Below are positions 17,670 to 28,050 of a stretch of DNA of 64,000 nt, piece by piece (position 1 is the first letter of the stretch; every line of letters starts with the position of its first letter). The translations under genes were made by a program, and so were the position numbers. The stretch is from Desulfopila aestuarii DSM 18488 (lineage in GTDB: Bacteria > Desulfobacterota > Desulfobulbia > Desulfobulbales > Desulfocapsaceae), in NCBI GenBank assembly GCA_945863875.1, contig CAMBBS010000011.1, positions 54,211-118,210 on the forward strand. The letters run 5' to 3'. Under the pieces are notes generated by a model. That model had not been told where the DNA came from, made no database searches, and saw only the letters and a list, made by a program, of their open reading frames with translations.

Positions 17670-18881
17670 TCAGCCGAAGATCACCTTACAGAACCTGCGC
17701 TTGCCCACCTTAACGAGTATTTCACCGAGCGGATTGACAAGCGCAGTCACATCACCCACCTTTTCCCCGTTAATGGCGACGGCACTCTGCTGAATCATTC
17801 TTCTTGCTTCGGAGGTCGATTTGACGAGCCCGGCATCAACCAGCAGCTGCGGTAAAGCAATTGGCGCAGCGGCAACGCATCGTACCTCGGGGATATCATC
17901 CGGCACACCGCCCTGCTGGAAGACCTTTGCAAAATTTTCTTCCGCGGCCTCGGCAGCGGCAGGCCCATGAAAACGTGCGGTAAGCTCCCGCGCCAGCTGT
18001 TTCTTCACCTCTTTTGGGTGCAGCACATTGCTATCGACCTTACGCCTCAGGTCGGCTATTTCCGTATTGCTTAAATCACTGAGCAGAGAAAAATATCGAA
18101 ACATAAGATCATCGGAGACCGAGAGCACCTTGCCGTAGATATTATCGGCGGATTCGGTGATGCCGATATAATTCCCGAGGGATTTACTCATCTTATTGAT
18201 ACCGTCCAGTCCTTCAAGCAGCGGCATCGTCAGCACCACCTGCGGTTCCTGCTTGTGCGACCGTTGCAGATCCCTGCCCATGAGCAGGTTAAACAGCTGA
18301 TCTGTCCCCCCCAACTCGACATCCGCTTGGAGGGCCACCGAATCATAGCCCTGAATAAGGGGATAAAGAAATTCATGGATGGAAATTGGTTTACCGGAGG
18401 TAAACCTGTTATGGAAATCGTCGCGCTCAAGCATGCGGGCAACGGTCAGTTGCGAGGCCAGCTTGATCATATCGATAGAGGTGAGTTTGCCAAGCCAGGC
18501 GCTGTTAAAAACAACCTGGGTTTTTTCCGGGTCAAGAATTTTAAACACCTGCTCTTTATAGGATTCAGCATTTGCTGCCACCTCCTCAACAGTCAAGGCC
18601 TTTCTGGTTTCCGATTTGCCTGTCGGGTCACCGATCATTCCGGTAAAGTCGCCGATAAGAAAATAAATCTCATGACCCAGATCCTGAAAATGCTTTAATT
18701 TCTGCAGCAGAACCGTGTGTCCGAGATGCAGATCAGGAGCAGTTGGGTCAAAACCGGCTTTAATCTTCAGAGGGATACCGGTTGCCTCGGATTTTTTCAG
18801 TTTTTTGATCAATTCCTCGCGGGAGATGCAGTCGACAGCTCCCCGTTCTATCAGTTCCAGCTGCTCTTCAATCGACGCCAT
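17670..18881 (-). CDS. tyrS: Tyrosyl-tRNA synthetase
   Basis: 403 residues. It charges tRNA-Tyr. Class I signatures are HLGH at 52-55 and KMSKS at 230-234; the tyrosine/adenylate pocket includes GFDPTAPD and [10 protein letters not shown]-terminal S4 RNA-binding domain covers about 340-400. The length and the HLGH form match the TyrZ-like (type 2) branch rather than the E. coli TyrS branch. It lies 66 bases downstream of rny and converges with the Fur-like gene. Confidence 0.96.
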   Translation of the reverse strand: MASIEEQLELIERGAVDCISREELIKKLKKSEATGIPLKIKAGFDPTAPDLHLGHTVLLQKLKHFQDLGHEIYFLIGDFTGMIGDPTGKSETRKALTVEEVAANAESYKEQVFKILDPEKTQVVFNSAWLGKLTSIDMIKLASQLTVARMLERDDFHNRFTSGKPISIHEFLYPLIQGYDSVALQADVELGGTDQLFNLLMGRDLQRSHKQEPQVVLTMPLLEGLDGINKMSKSLGNYIGITESADNIYGKVLSVSDDLMFRYFSLLSDLSNTEIADLRRKVDSNVLHPKEVKKQLARELTARFHGPAAAEAAEENFAKVFQQGGVPDDIPEVRCVAAAPIALPQLLVDAGLVKSTSEARRMIQQSAVAINGEKVGDVTALVNPLGEILVKVGKRRFCKVIFG

Positions 18882-18947
18882 GGTATTTTATGCCAGTAAT
18901 GTATTTAGTTTTTATCTTTTTATTATCCCGGTAAGAACAAGTTTCAT

Positions 18948-20513
18948 CTATTTTGCATACTCCACCGCCCTGGTTTCGCGAATAACAGTAACCCGTATCT
19001 GACCGGGATATGTTAATTTGCTCTCAATCGACCTGGCAATATCCTGACTCAGAAGGGTAGCGTCCTCGTCTTTCACTTTATTGGAATCAACGATGATCCG
19101 CAGATCGCGGCCGGCCTGAATCGCATAGGATTTCTCGACCCCATTAAATCCGTTGGCAATAGCCTCGAGGTCCTCTAGGCGCTTGACGTAACTCTGCAGC
19201 ATTTCCTTCCTGGCGCCGGGACGGGCGCCGGACAGGGCATCTGCCGACTGCACCAGAATGTCAATGACGCTCAAAGGCGGCAATTCCTCGTGGTGAGCCC
19301 CGATGGCATAGACCACCTGTTCGGGTTCGCCGTATTTTTTCGCGAGATCACGGCCGATGATAGCATGCGATCCCTCGACTTCATGATCAACCGCCTTGCC
19401 TATATCGTGCAGAAGCCCTGCACGTTTGGCCATTTTCACATCGACACCAAGTTCGGAGGCCATTATGCCACAGAGAAAAGATACTTCAAGAGAGTGCTGG
19501 AGAACGTTTTGCCCATAGCTGGTGCGGTATTTTAACCGGCCGAGCAGATTGATCAACTCGACATGCACCCCGTGCGCTCCGACGTCAAAGGTTGCCTGCT
19601 CACCCGCTTCGCGCATGGTAATTTCGAGATCCTTGGTTACTTTTTCTACTACTTCCTCGATACGACCCGGATGAATCCGGCCGTCACTGATGAGCTGCAG
19701 CAGTGCCAGCCGGGCCACTTCTCGACGCACCGGATTGAAACCGGACAAAATAACCGCTTCGGGGGTATCATCGATGATGATATCAATACCGGTAGCAGCC
19801 TCAATGGCCCGGATATTACGCCCTTCCCGGCCAATGATCCGCCCTTTCATTTCATCGCTTGGCAACGGCACCATCGACACGGTTCTGTCCGCCACATAAT
19901 CGCCGGCATAACGTGAAATAGCCAGGGCCAGAATGTTTTTCCCCTTCCGGTCCGCCTCCATCTTCATCTCGTTTTCTATCCTGACCAGCTTTTTCGCAGC
20001 TTCCATGCGCGCTTCACTTTCCAGCGAATCCATGAGCAGCTTCTTCGCCTCTTCTTGACTTATCCCGGCTAATTGAGCCAGTTCGTAGCGTTTTTCGCTG
20101 ACCAGTGTATCTATTTCCTTGTGCTTCTCCTGCCACTCTATTTCCTGCTGCTTGACCAATCGCTCGCTGTTGTACAGTTCCGTCTGTTTCCGGTCAAAAC
20201 CGTCCCACTCACGCTTGAGACTGTCTCTTTTTCGCTTCAACTGCCGCTGCTCTTCCTTCAACTCTTCCCTTTCCGCCTTGAGTTCCGCCTCCAGAGCCTG
20301 TTTTATTTGATAAGCAGCCTCCTTGCTTTGCAGAAGGGCCTCTTTTTTGATTTGTTCAGCCTCAACTATGGCCTTTTCGACAATCTGATTACTTTGAATT
20401 TTTATGTTTTTTTCATGCCCCTCAACAACCAGCTTCCGGAGGTAAATACCTATGGCCGTACCGATGAGCAGGCTGACAATGACGAGTAAATATGGATGGG
20501 TTAGTAAATCCAT
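18948..20513 (-). CDS. rny: Ribonuclease Y
   Basis: 521 residues. An N-terminal membrane helix ([17 protein letters not shown]) is followed by a long coiled coil to about residue 200, a KH domain ([19 protein letters not shown]) and an HD domain ([24 protein letters not shown]). This is the full RNase Y arrangement: a membrane-anchored endoribonuclease that starts mRNA decay. Position after zapB-zapA and a 6S RNA matches the order in many Desulfobacterota. Confidence 0.96.
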   Translation of the reverse strand: MDLLTHPYLLVIVSLLIGTAIGIYLRKLVVEGHEKNIKIQSNQIVEKAIVEAEQIKKEALLQSKEAAYQIKQALEAELKAEREELKEEQRQLKRKRDSLKREWDGFDRKQTELYNSERLVKQQEIEWQEKHKEIDTLVSEKRYELAQLAGISQEEAKKLLMDSLESEARMEAAKKLVRIENEMKMEADRKGKNILALAISRYAGDYVADRTVSMVPLPSDEMKGRIIGREGRNIRAIEAATGIDIIIDDTPEAVILSGFNPVRREVARLALLQLISDGRIHPGRIEEVVEKVTKDLEITMREAGEQATFDVGAHGVHVELINLLGRLKYRTSYGQNVLQHSLEVSFLCGIMASELGVDVKMAKRAGLLHDIGKAVDHEVEGSHAIIGRDLAKKYGEPEQVVYAIGAHHEELPPLSVIDILVQSADALSGARPGARKEMLQSYVKRLEDLEAIANGFNGVEKSYAIQAGRDLRIIVDSNKVKDEDATLLSQDIARSIESKLTYPGQIRVTVIRETRAVEYAK

Positions 20514-21134
20514 TGGACAATCCTATCTGGTGAGGATTGACAGGACAGAAGAAAAAGCAAAGGAAAACAAAATAAATGGGGGGGGAACTTTGAGAGAGCT
20601 CAAGCCTGCCTCATTTCGACCGGACTGGAACTGGCAGTATATATAACAACCACTCCTTCTGTTATTACTTACCCGAGATCGGCAACTTCCAAAAAACGTT
20701 ACCAGCTGACGACCTCCCCTCAATTATGCAGATAGTTCTCTGGTCTTTCGACCGCTATTCTTACCCCGGCAACAACGCGTCACACCAAACCACACGTCAA
20801 TACGCACCCGGGTGAAACTGAACAATCCGTTTTACCTTCAGATAATTACAATACCAGTAAACAGAATTATTTTTTGTATACTGCCTCTCTTTGAAGAGGT
20901 TATCCCACAGTCTTATGTAAGAATAAGTCAATCTAAATAAGCTGATCAAATCGGTTTATTCAGAGAAATATCTATAAAAAGCAGTTCTGCTTTCCCTTAA
21001 TGTGTATTTTGTCCCAACAGCACCTTTCTGCTGAGGTCAATCTGCTATTATATGTTTAACCAGCGTCATTTTCTCCCAGAATATTTCCTTTGGAAAAGAT
21101 CAAGCCGGATAGAAAAAAATACGCAGCAAATAAC
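20514..21134. other. Intergenic spacer upstream of rny, no gene seen
   Basis: About 620 bases between the 6S RNA and rny. It is AT-rich and has no open frame with a ribosome site and no tRNA-like fold. It should carry the rny promoter; a TTGACT on the minus strand near 20930 has no convincing -10 box, so I do not call one. Confidence 0.5.
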
Positions 21135-21135
21135 T

Positions 21136-21154
21136 TCCATTCACCTCGAATGGA
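21136..21154 (-). terminator. Hairpin following the 6S RNA
   Basis: TCCATTC and GAATGGA form a perfect seven-pair stem with a five-base loop directly 3' of the 6S closing stem on the minus strand. A T-rich tract (TATTTTTTTC) follows about 20 bases later, so it is a candidate terminator or 3' processing signal. Confidence 0.45.
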
Positions 21155-21330
21155 CATCTTCCCCACACTGCCGTGTCGCCAGGAAAGTTAAACCTATTAA
21201 ATAGGTGGGTAGCCTCATAATATCTCCAAGAAATTCGGCGAACGATTTTCTTTTTAATATCAGTGGAGTCACCCTTTTTTTGGGAGTTGGCTCAACACAC
21301 ACTGAAGATCACCAACAGTGCAGGGAAAAA
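21155..21330 (-). ncRNA. ssrS: 6S RNA
   Basis: On the minus strand CCCTGCACTG (21325-21316) pairs over ten positions, extendable to 14, with CAGTGTGGGG (21170-21161), giving the closing stem of a rod of about 175 bases, the normal 6S length. The 5' half contains the typical GTTGGTGATCTTCAGTG and GTGTTGAGCC stretch, and the 3' half CCTGGCGACACGG, leaving an open central bubble that mimics promoter DNA. 6S RNA binds the housekeeping RNA polymerase and lowers its use in stationary phase. Location between zapA and rny is the usual one. A TTGACT (21356-21351) with a weak TAAATT box fits initiation near 21325. The call rests on eye folding, not a covariance search. Confidence 0.75.
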
Positions 21331-21385
21331 ATTTATTCTTTTGTCTATTCAGTCAACTAAATTATCTAGTTATTATCAATACAGT

Positions 21386-21409
21386 TTTCAAGGATACTCA
21401 TCCTTGAAA
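21386..21409. repeat. Perfect hairpin between zapA and the 6S RNA
   Basis: TTTCAAGGAT and ATCCTTGAAA form ten perfect pairs around a four-base loop. No T run follows on either strand, so it may stabilise or process the zapA transcript end rather than be a classical terminator. A TGTTATAAT sequence on the minus strand lies just upstream and resembles an extended -10 box. Confidence 0.5.
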
Positions 21410-21459
21410 GAATTATAACAGACTTTCCCACAAACGAAAACAAATTATACTGGCCGCCC

Positions 21460-21759
21460 TCATTCCGCGAGCAACCTCGCTCTTATTTCTTCATTGAGGC
21501 GAACGATCCTTTCCTCCGAATCCCTTTTATATACCTCAAATTCCTGGGCAAGTTTGACATATCGGGAGGCAATGTTCAAACAGGCCAAAATTGCCACCTT
21601 GCCGACCGGCAGCGTTCCTGCGGTCTGTGGCGATCCGGTTTCGACCAGCTGGCGAACCAGGGAAAGAATCGACCTGAATTCCTCCTCCGAGGAGGCGGTA
21701 TAAAACTTATACTCCTGCCCCAGCAGTTCGAACCTCACCAACCTTTCCGTCTCAGACAT
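21460..21759 (-). CDS. zapA: Cell division protein ZapA
   Basis: About 99 residues from the ATG at 21759 (a GTG six codons upstream is also open). The N-terminal half has LVRFELLGQEYKFYTASSEEE, the family beta-strand head, and the C-terminal half is a helix containing KVAILACLNIASRYVKL and a coiled coil. ZapA binds FtsZ and bundles its filaments at the division ring. The neighbours, a ZapB-like coiled coil upstream and a 6S RNA downstream, match the conserved zapB-zapA-ssrS order. Confidence 0.9.
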   Translation of the reverse strand: MSETERLVRFELLGQEYKFYTASSEEEFRSILSLVRQLVETGSPQTAGTLPVGKVAILACLNIASRYVKLAQEFEVYKRDSEERIVRLNEEIRARLLAE

Positions 21760-21879
21760 AGTACTATCCGGATCCACTTTGAATTCTGCTGTGACACATA
21801 CATTTTTAAAGCGGTATGTGGTATGTCTACCGTCCCACGATAAACGTACTTTCCACCCACGTGTCGTCGCTATGAAACA

Positions 21880-22266
21880 CTATTCCTTTGCATCCGACAT
21901 GGAAAAAAGGTTGTGCTGTACGCGTCTCTCTTCTTCGCCATTTCTTTCTTCAATCTCTTCGATCTCTGCACGAAGCTCATTCTCATCAATATTCTCTGTC
22001 TCCGAAGAGCTGTCCGCCGCTGTCTCGCTCTTTTCCAGATTAAGCTCCCACTCTTCTATCTGATCAACAATTTTGTTCACCCGCTCGCTAATCTCGTTTC
22101 GCTCGGTCACTTTAGAAGAGATATTGTCTCTCAATTCCTCGATCAACAGATCTCGCTCAAAAACTTCCTGCTCGAGTTGTGCTTTTTCGGCCTTTAACGC
22201 GGAAAAGCGCGTCAATAATTTTTCAACAAATTTTTCGAGTCGCTGCAATTCACTTCCCTGCTCCAT
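21880..22266 (-). CDS. ZapB-like coiled-coil protein
   Basis: 128 residues, nearly all coiled coil with heptads over about 5-75 and a very acidic tail (ENELRAEIEEIEERNGEEE). No enzyme motif. Its position 100 bases upstream of zapA, and its length, fit a ZapB-like division factor, the ZapA-binding coiled coil; coiled coils are poorly diagnostic, so the name rests on context. The ATG has GAGGGGG at good spacing. Confidence 0.7.
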   Translation of the reverse strand: MEQGSELQRLEKFVEKLLTRFSALKAEKAQLEQEVFERDLLIEELRDNISSKVTERNEISERVNKIVDQIEEWELNLEKSETAADSSSETENIDENELRAEIEEIEERNGEEERRVQHNLFSMSDAKE

Positions 22267-22428
22267 ATTCTTTCCCCCTCGATTCTTTATTATATTGATA
22301 ATATTATTTATTCTTTCTTATTCCTGACTAATCAACAGGCCAAGAAGTGTCATCCCCGTCCCGTTTATAATTTTTATGTCAATGTATCACCGGGAATATA
22401 CCATGCGTTCTGATCCCTGCAACCTCTA

Positions 22429-22989
22429 TCAGATTCTGGAATAATGCCAGTCGATCGGCCGGGCATTGTCATAGGGCATGAAGCCATGGAAAACCCTGGG
22501 ATCATCATCAAACACCATCGGTAAAAAAAATCTGTCGCCTTCCCACATCGGCAACTGCATGATATCCGCCACATCAACCCAGACCAAATCCCCTTCTTCG
22601 TTGCAAGCAGCTGGAGTTCCGGTGAAAGTATCTATCCGGTAGATAAAACCAAACCAGTTTTCTCCCTGGGGACCGAAACCGGTCCAATTTATCGTCCCGC
22701 GCAATACAACCTTGTCGCAGAGAATGTTCGCTTCTTCGTATATCTCCCGGACGAGGCATTGAAAGATATCCTCCTCCGGAACCATTTTGCCACCCAGGCC
22801 GTTATATTTACCGAGATGCTGGTCATCAGGGCGCCTGTTTCGATGCACGAGCAGGGTTTGTTTACGATCGGGGGACAAAATATAGCCCAGCGTCGCGACT
22901 ATCGGTGTATACATGCCACCCTCCATTTTTTGGTCAACGACTGAAGATACATATTCCGCTGCTCCCTCTCTTGTGATATGATTGGTCAT
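22429..22989 (-). CDS. Nudix hydrolase, MutT-like
   Basis: 186 residues. The Nudix box reads GGKMVPEEDIFQCLVREIYEEANI; all metal-binding glutamates are present and the usual late Gly is Asn. The strand before it, TLLVHRNRRPDDQHLGKYNGLG, matches the MTH1/8-oxo-dGTPase-like group, so it may clean oxidised nucleotides or act on a diphosphate metabolite; the substrate is not certain. It is divergently placed from the transglycosylase gene with only 8 bases between annotated starts, so promoters must overlap coding ends or the true starts lie further in. Confidence 0.85.
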   Translation of the reverse strand: MTNHITREGAAEYVSSVVDQKMEGGMYTPIVATLGYILSPDRKQTLLVHRNRRPDDQHLGKYNGLGGKMVPEEDIFQCLVREIYEEANILCDKVVLRGTINWTGFGPQGENWFGFIYRIDTFTGTPAACNEEGDLVWVDVADIMQLPMWEGDRFFLPMVFDDDPRVFHGFMPYDNARPIDWHYSRI

Positions 22990-22997
22990 GTTTTTTT

Positions 22998-24524
22998 ATG
23001 AATCACTCTGCCAAACAACACAATAGTGACACAACAGCCTTTATGCCTATCAAATTCTTTGCAAAACATCTGACACAAATTGTCCTCTGTACTTTTTTCC
23101 TCCTGCTCCAGACGGCTGAAAATTGTCAGGGAACATCTCCGGGCAGCCAAAATTTTCCTCGCTACAAGGCTATTGTTAACAATGTCGTCTTCTGGGAGAA
23201 GATATATTCGCACTATTCCCTCACCGAGGCAGTTATACATGACTCGGAAGATTTATCAAAGATTTACGATGTCATACCGCTTCTTGGTGACGACATGCCG
23301 GGAGCATCGCGGTTAAATTCACTTTATCAGCAACACGCCATAAAAAAGTACCGTGACATCCTCATAAAAATTGCCGACCACCAGCCGGCGACGGCCGCCG
23401 AAAAAAAAATAGCCGCACTTTTTCCCGGAAAAAACAGGCACAGGATATTGGCCCAGGCTGCAGAAAATGTCCGCAGCCAAAGAGGACAGAAGGAACGCTT
23501 TCTCGCCGGAGTCATCGACTCCGGAAGATACATGCAGGAAATAAAAAAGATCTTTCAAGCGTATCACCTGCCGGAAGAGCTGGCCTACCTTCCCCACGTT
23601 GAATCCTCTTTCAATTTTCAAGCGTATTCTCGATTGGGCGCGGCGGGTATCTGGCAGTTTACCAGAACGACAGGAGAGCAATATATGACTATAGATTATG
23701 CTCTCGATGAACGCCTGGACCCGATCACTGCCACCCATGCCGCCGCCAGATATCTGAGAAAAAGTTACAATACCCTCGACAACTGGCCCCTGGCCCTGAC
23801 CTCGTATAACTACGGCTTGGCAGGTATGGTAAGGGCCGTAAACGAACAGGGTACCTATGAGAGGATATTCCGTCATTACAACAAAGGGCATTTTAAATTT
23901 GCTTCGAAGAATTTCTATTCCGAGTTTCTGGCGGCCCTGAAAATTGCCAGGCAGCTGGAAGAAAAACAGAAGGGAAAAATCAGGCCCGCCCAGTCCAGCC
24001 GGTATCTCAACCTGCCAGGCTACGTCGATATAACCGAGATCCGCAGGCACTTCGGTATTTCAACAGAGACTATCAAATCGCTTAACCCGGCTCTGCTCGC
24101 ATCAGTCATCCTCGGTGAAAAACATATCCCAAAAGGCTACACCCTCCGGCTTCCTGCAGAGAAAAAAACGAGCCAGCTGCTCGCCTCCCTCCCTTCCACC
24201 TTTTATAAAAAGGCGCAGAAGCCCAGCCTCTTTCACCAGGTGAAAAAGGGTGAAACAGCCGGAAGTATTGCCAGATTGCACGGCATTTCTCTGAAAAATC
24301 TGCAGAAAGCGAACAATTTGAACGAACATGCCACTGTTTATCTCAAACAGCGACTAAGAATTCCCAAGCAATTCGGCGCGGTGCGACAAACGCCGCAGAA
24401 TATCACCAAAATCGCTGCCCGCAGCAAGGCCGAAATATCCAATACCGCTGACAACCCGGCAACACCTCTTCTTGCCGCGCGCAAAAAACAATATCCCGCC
24501 GGAAAAGGGTCCGATGCTTTATAG
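22998..24524 (+). CDS. Membrane-bound lytic murein transglycosylase with LysM domain (MltD-like)
   Basis: 508 residues. A hydrophobic N-terminal export signal (residues about 17-45; the true start may be the Met at 23043), an SLT domain at about 190-330 with the catalytic Glu in LPHVESSFNFQAYSRLGAAGIWQFTRTTG and ALTSYNYGLAGM, and a LysM domain near 415-460 (HQVKKGETAGSIARLHGIS). It cleaves peptidoglycan glycan strands with formation of 1,6-anhydro ends. E. coli MltD has two LysM repeats; here a second, weaker LysM-like segment (YVDITEIRRHFGISTETIKSLNP) precedes the clear one. It is the first of a plus-strand run. Confidence 0.88.
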   Translation: MNHSAKQHNSDTTAFMPIKFFAKHLTQIVLCTFFLLLQTAENCQGTSPGSQNFPRYKAIVNNVVFWEKIYSHYSLTEAVIHDSEDLSKIYDVIPLLGDDMPGASRLNSLYQQHAIKKYRDILIKIADHQPATAAEKKIAALFPGKNRHRILAQAAENVRSQRGQKERFLAGVIDSGRYMQEIKKIFQAYHLPEELAYLPHVESSFNFQAYSRLGAAGIWQFTRTTGEQYMTIDYALDERLDPITATHAAARYLRKSYNTLDNWPLALTSYNYGLAGMVRAVNEQGTYERIFRHYNKGHFKFASKNFYSEFLAALKIARQLEEKQKGKIRPAQSSRYLNLPGYVDITEIRRHFGISTETIKSLNPALLASVILGEKHIPKGYTLRLPAEKKTSQLLASLPSTFYKKAQKPSLFHQVKKGETAGSIARLHGISLKNLQKANNLNEHATVYLKQRLRIPKQFGAVRQTPQNITKIAARSKAEISNTADNPATPLLAARKKQYPAGKGSDAL

Positions 24525-24619
24525 GACAACGTTGTGATTCTTTGCCGGCCGCAGCAGAATTTTTCCCGCTGTTGCACTAATCGACCATAAAAATACCAGC
24601 TTAACCAAGAAGGAATGCA

Positions 24620-24985
24620 ATGGATATCACCAAGACGATACAGGAACTGAAAAAAAGACCGGATTTTACCGAAAATGTCGGCATGATCCTCATCCACAAT
24701 GGCGTCGTGCGCAATTGGTCAAGAAAGGATCATACAGCCGTCACCGCCCTTGAGGTCACCCCCGACCACAGGAAAATTGAATCGCTCCGGCAGGAATATC
24801 TTCAGCGCGATGGTATTTTTGAGATCATTGTCGAGGCCTACTCCGGAACCTTCCAGCCCGGTGACGATCTCCTCTATATTATTGTCGCCGGCGACATCCG
24901 GGAAAATATCAAGCCGGTTCTCGCAGAACTGCTTGATCGGATTAAATCCGAAGCCGTTACCAAAAAAGAGATTTTTTCCAACTAA
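24620..24985 (+). CDS. moaE: Molybdopterin synthase large-subunit-like protein (MoaE family)
   Basis: 121 residues. It matches MoaE in order: GMILIHNGVVRNWSRK, then the EVTPDHRKIESL helix, EAYSGTFQPGDDLLYIIVAGD and the C-terminal LLDRIKSEAVTKKEIF with the lysines used to hold the MoaD thiocarboxylate. MoaE and MoaD insert the dithiolene sulfurs into precursor Z to form molybdopterin. It is somewhat shorter than the usual 140-150 residues, a form frequent in Desulfobacterota. A MoaD-like partner lies 15 kb away beside the aldehyde oxidoreductase. AAGGA precedes the ATG. Confidence 0.82.
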   Translation: MDITKTIQELKKRPDFTENVGMILIHNGVVRNWSRKDHTAVTALEVTPDHRKIESLRQEYLQRDGIFEIIVEAYSGTFQPGDDLLYIIVAGDIRENIKPVLAELLDRIKSEAVTKKEIFSN

Positions 24986-25023
24986 GTATCAGTACTTCAT
25001 CACCAACCGCCGGGAGGTTATGC

Positions 25024-25860
25024 GTGTCCACCGCCAAAATATTTATTGAAAAATTTGCCGACATACATCCCCTCCCGCACGTCGTTACCGTTGTTACCCG
25101 CCTGATTAACGATCCGGAATCAACAATGAAGGACTTTGAAGAAGTGATCAAGATGGACCCCGTCCTGGTAAGCCGTCTGCTGCGGCTTATCAACAGCCCT
25201 TATTATGGCCTGGTCCAGACGGTTGATTCAATTGGTCGTGCGGTAGCCTATCTGGGTATGAAAAACCTGCACAATCTAGTGGTAACCGATGCCCTGAAAA
25301 ATATTTTTGTCGGCCCGGAGATTCAAGGCGTTTTTTCCAAAAAAAAATTATGGATTCACTGCGCTGCGGTTTCGATCTGCAGCAAGATGATCGCCGAAAG
25401 AATTTTTGGGATTAATGGAGACGATGCTTTTTTATGCGGTATTCTCCATGATTTCGGTTTATTGGTGGAAGAGCAGGTCCAAAAGGAGGATTTTCACCGG
25501 ATATGCTCCTCATGCACCTCAACCACCGCACTTCTGCAAATGGAGCAGGAGGCATTTGCCACGGATCACTGCGAAATCAGCGCCCTGATGACCTTGGATT
25601 GGAATATGCCGAAGTCCATTCAGGAGGCCATCCGCGACCACCATTTAATCTCAAACGGGATCATACCCTCAAGCCTGACCGGAATAATTCAACTTGCTGA
25701 ATATATGACCGGCCAGCTGCAGCTTTCGACCCTGCCGGATATGCACATGGAGATATCACCACAGCTCATGGAACACCTGCAGGACAACATAGACGAATAT
25801 ACCGTTCTCATTGAGGATATTCCTGATGAAATGGACAAGGCCCAGACTATCTATGGCTAA
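25024..25860 (+). CDS. HDOD domain protein
   Basis: 278 residues. The HDOD domain spans about 10-215: LPHVVTVVTRLINDPESTMKDFEEVIKMDP at the start, LRLINSPYYGL, GRAVAYLGMKNLHNLVV, and a retained FLCGILHDFGLLVEEQ. HDOD proteins are HD-fold regulators, mostly without catalysis, found with signalling proteins. The start is a GTG with GGGAGG six bases before it. It lies 24 bases ahead of the hybrid kinase, so they probably form one signalling unit. Confidence 0.87.
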   Translation: MSTAKIFIEKFADIHPLPHVVTVVTRLINDPESTMKDFEEVIKMDPVLVSRLLRLINSPYYGLVQTVDSIGRAVAYLGMKNLHNLVVTDALKNIFVGPEIQGVFSKKKLWIHCAAVSICSKMIAERIFGINGDDAFLCGILHDFGLLVEEQVQKEDFHRICSSCTSTTALLQMEQEAFATDHCEISALMTLDWNMPKSIQEAIRDHHLISNGIIPSSLTGIIQLAEYMTGQLQLSTLPDMHMEISPQLMEHLQDNIDEYTVLIEDIPDEMDKAQTIYG

Positions 25861-25884
25861 GAAGAACAGCGAGGCATAGCCGGC

Positions 25885-28035
25885 ATGACCAATTTGTTCA
25901 ATCAAGCGGTCTCCTCGGATAAGCTGATAGCAGAATTGCTTGTCTATCTCCGGCAGGAAATTCCGGCTGTTTCAGCCGTTGCCGTCGACAAAGATGGTCG
26001 ACGCTTTCCGGAGGCCGATGCCACTGATTTTCCGCAAACCTTTCTCAACGCACTGCTTCTCACCGTGGGGCAGCGGCCAGAAGAAAGCGGGGTGGCGGTG
26101 CATCCCGCCAACAAAAGGTACTTTGCACTTTATCTCCCGCAATGGCAGGCAACACTTGCTGCATACGTTCTTGCCGAAGACTCGCGGCCGGAAGATATTT
26201 CATGCCTGACCAAACTTGCGGTGCGCGGCTATTTCGACCGAAAAGAAGTCGAACAGCTTAACAAAAAATTAACCATCCAGAAAAACCAGTTCAACCGTAA
26301 ATTCCAGGTTCTCGATGCCAAACATCAACAGATGCTCGAGGAAACGCAGCACAGTTACCGAACTATTCAGGAACATCAGGAAAATTATTCCAAGACCCTG
26401 CAATCGGAAATCACCAAACAGACCGGGGAGCTTCGCAAGGCTAAACTGGCGGCCGAAACGGCAAACCTCGCCAAAAGTGAGTTCCTTGCCTCCATGAGCC
26501 ATGAGATCCGTACGCCGATGAACGGCGTCATCGGCTTTACCGACATACTGCTCACCACCGATCTCGATGAGGAACAACACGACAGCGCCTTGACCATCAA
26601 ACGCAGCGGTGAGGCACTGCTTGGACTGATCAACGATATTTTGGATTTTTCCAAGGTGGAAGCCGGGCAGATGACCCTTGAGCGCATTGACTTCGATCCG
26701 GAAATTACCGCCCATGATGTCTGCGAACTTATCCGGCCGCGCGTATCCGGTAAACCCATAGAAGTCCTCTGTCGCATCGACGACAATCTGCCGGCCAATA
26801 TCAAAGGCGACCCGGGAAGATTTCGCCAGGTCCTTATCAACCTGCTCGGCAACGCGGCCAAATTCACGGAGCAGGGCGAGCTGGAGCTGAGTATCGAGGT
26901 ACAGGAAGAGGCTGCGGAAACCATCACTCTGTTGAGCAAGATCAGAGATACCGGCATCGGCATCGCCGAGGATAAATGTGAAACAATCTTTGAGGCCTTC
27001 AAGCAGGCCGATGGAACGACCACTCGAAAATATGGCGGCACAGGTCTTGGTCTGTCCATCTGCCGGAAAATCGCCGCGCTGATGGACGGGCGGGTCTGGG
27101 CCGAGTCCAAGGAAGGTGTAGGCACCACCTTCCATTTTTTGGCGGTAATGCGCAAAGCGGCAACGCCACTGGACCAACGCCCGGTCATCGACGCCCAGGA
27201 ACTCAAAAACGTGAAAGTGCTGGTTGTCGACGATAACAAAACAAACAATGAGATTCTCAAGGCTGTTCTCGGCAGAGCAGGCATGGAAGTGACAACCCTT
27301 CTTGACGAAACCACCACCATCGCCCATCTCCTTGCCGCCGAAAAAGAACAGAAGCCATTTCAGGTGGTGATCCTTGACCTGCAAATGCCGCGTGTGTCAG
27401 GCTACGACGTTGCCGCCGCTATCCGCGCTGCAAAACTTGCCGCCCCCGACGTTCCACTCCTTGCCTATACGTCATCCGCCGAAAGAGTTGCGCAAAAATG
27501 CAAGGATGCCGGTTTCAATGCCTTTTTAACCAAACCAGCCCGGCGCCAGATCCTGCTGCGGACAATAGGAAGAATCCTTGGCAGCGAAAACGACGACAAG
27601 CAACCACCGGAAGAGAAAAAACTCGTTACCCAGTATTCGATTCGCGAAGAGCTGAAACAGTCGACACGCATTCTCCTTGCCGAAGACAACCCGGTTAACC
27701 AGAAACTGGCCAGCATCATCCTCACCAAGGCCGGCTACAAAGTGACGGTAGCAGCAAACGGCAGGCAGGCGCTGGAAATCTTTATGCACAAGCCGGATGA
27801 TTTTGAGGCCATCCTGATGGATATCCAGATGCCGGAAATGGATGGTTATGAGGCAACCCGGTGCATACGAAATAATGGTTTCAAGGATATTCCCATTGTC
27901 GCCATGACCGCCAATGCCATGAAGGGCGACCGGGAACTCTGCCTGGCAGCGGGGATGAACGATTATATAACCAAACCGATCAAGCGGGAGATTGTCTTTC
28001 AGGTCTTGGAAAAATGGCTCAATATCCAAATTTAA
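25885..28035 (+). CDS. Hybrid sensor histidine kinase with two receiver domains
   Basis: 716 residues. Residues 1-130 are an unrecognised N-terminal sensing region without membrane segments; 130-190 is coiled coil; the DHp helix has [12 protein letters not shown] (H206), followed by the ATP domain ([28 protein letters not shown]). Two receivers follow, one with LDLQMP and a C-terminal one with the intact [22 protein letters not shown] and ITKPIKR. It is a soluble, multi-step phosphorelay protein with no output domain, so a separate Hpt or regulator is expected. The HDOD gene ahead of it is probably cotranscribed. Confidence 0.9.
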   Translation: MTNLFNQAVSSDKLIAELLVYLRQEIPAVSAVAVDKDGRRFPEADATDFPQTFLNALLLTVGQRPEESGVAVHPANKRYFALYLPQWQATLAAYVLAEDSRPEDISCLTKLAVRGYFDRKEVEQLNKKLTIQKNQFNRKFQVLDAKHQQMLEETQHSYRTIQEHQENYSKTLQSEITKQTGELRKAKLAAETANLAKSEFLASMSHEIRTPMNGVIGFTDILLTTDLDEEQHDSALTIKRSGEALLGLINDILDFSKVEAGQMTLERIDFDPEITAHDVCELIRPRVSGKPIEVLCRIDDNLPANIKGDPGRFRQVLINLLGNAAKFTEQGELELSIEVQEEAAETITLLSKIRDTGIGIAEDKCETIFEAFKQADGTTTRKYGGTGLGLSICRKIAALMDGRVWAESKEGVGTTFHFLAVMRKAATPLDQRPVIDAQELKNVKVLVVDDNKTNNEILKAVLGRAGMEVTTLLDETTTIAHLLAAEKEQKPFQVVILDLQMPRVSGYDVAAAIRAAKLAAPDVPLLAYTSSAERVAQKCKDAGFNAFLTKPARRQILLRTIGRILGSENDDKQPPEEKKLVTQYSIREELKQSTRILLAEDNPVNQKLASIILTKAGYKVTVAANGRQALEIFMHKPDDFEAILMDIQMPEMDGYEATRCIRNNGFKDIPIVAMTANAMKGDRELCLAAGMNDYITKPIKREIVFQVLEKWLNIQI

Positions 28036-28050
28036 TCGACGGCACCGGTC

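Noticed and set aside
20514..21134. Search for tRNA or riboswitch in the long rny leader
   Set aside because: No cloverleaf, T-loop or known riboswitch core found by eye.
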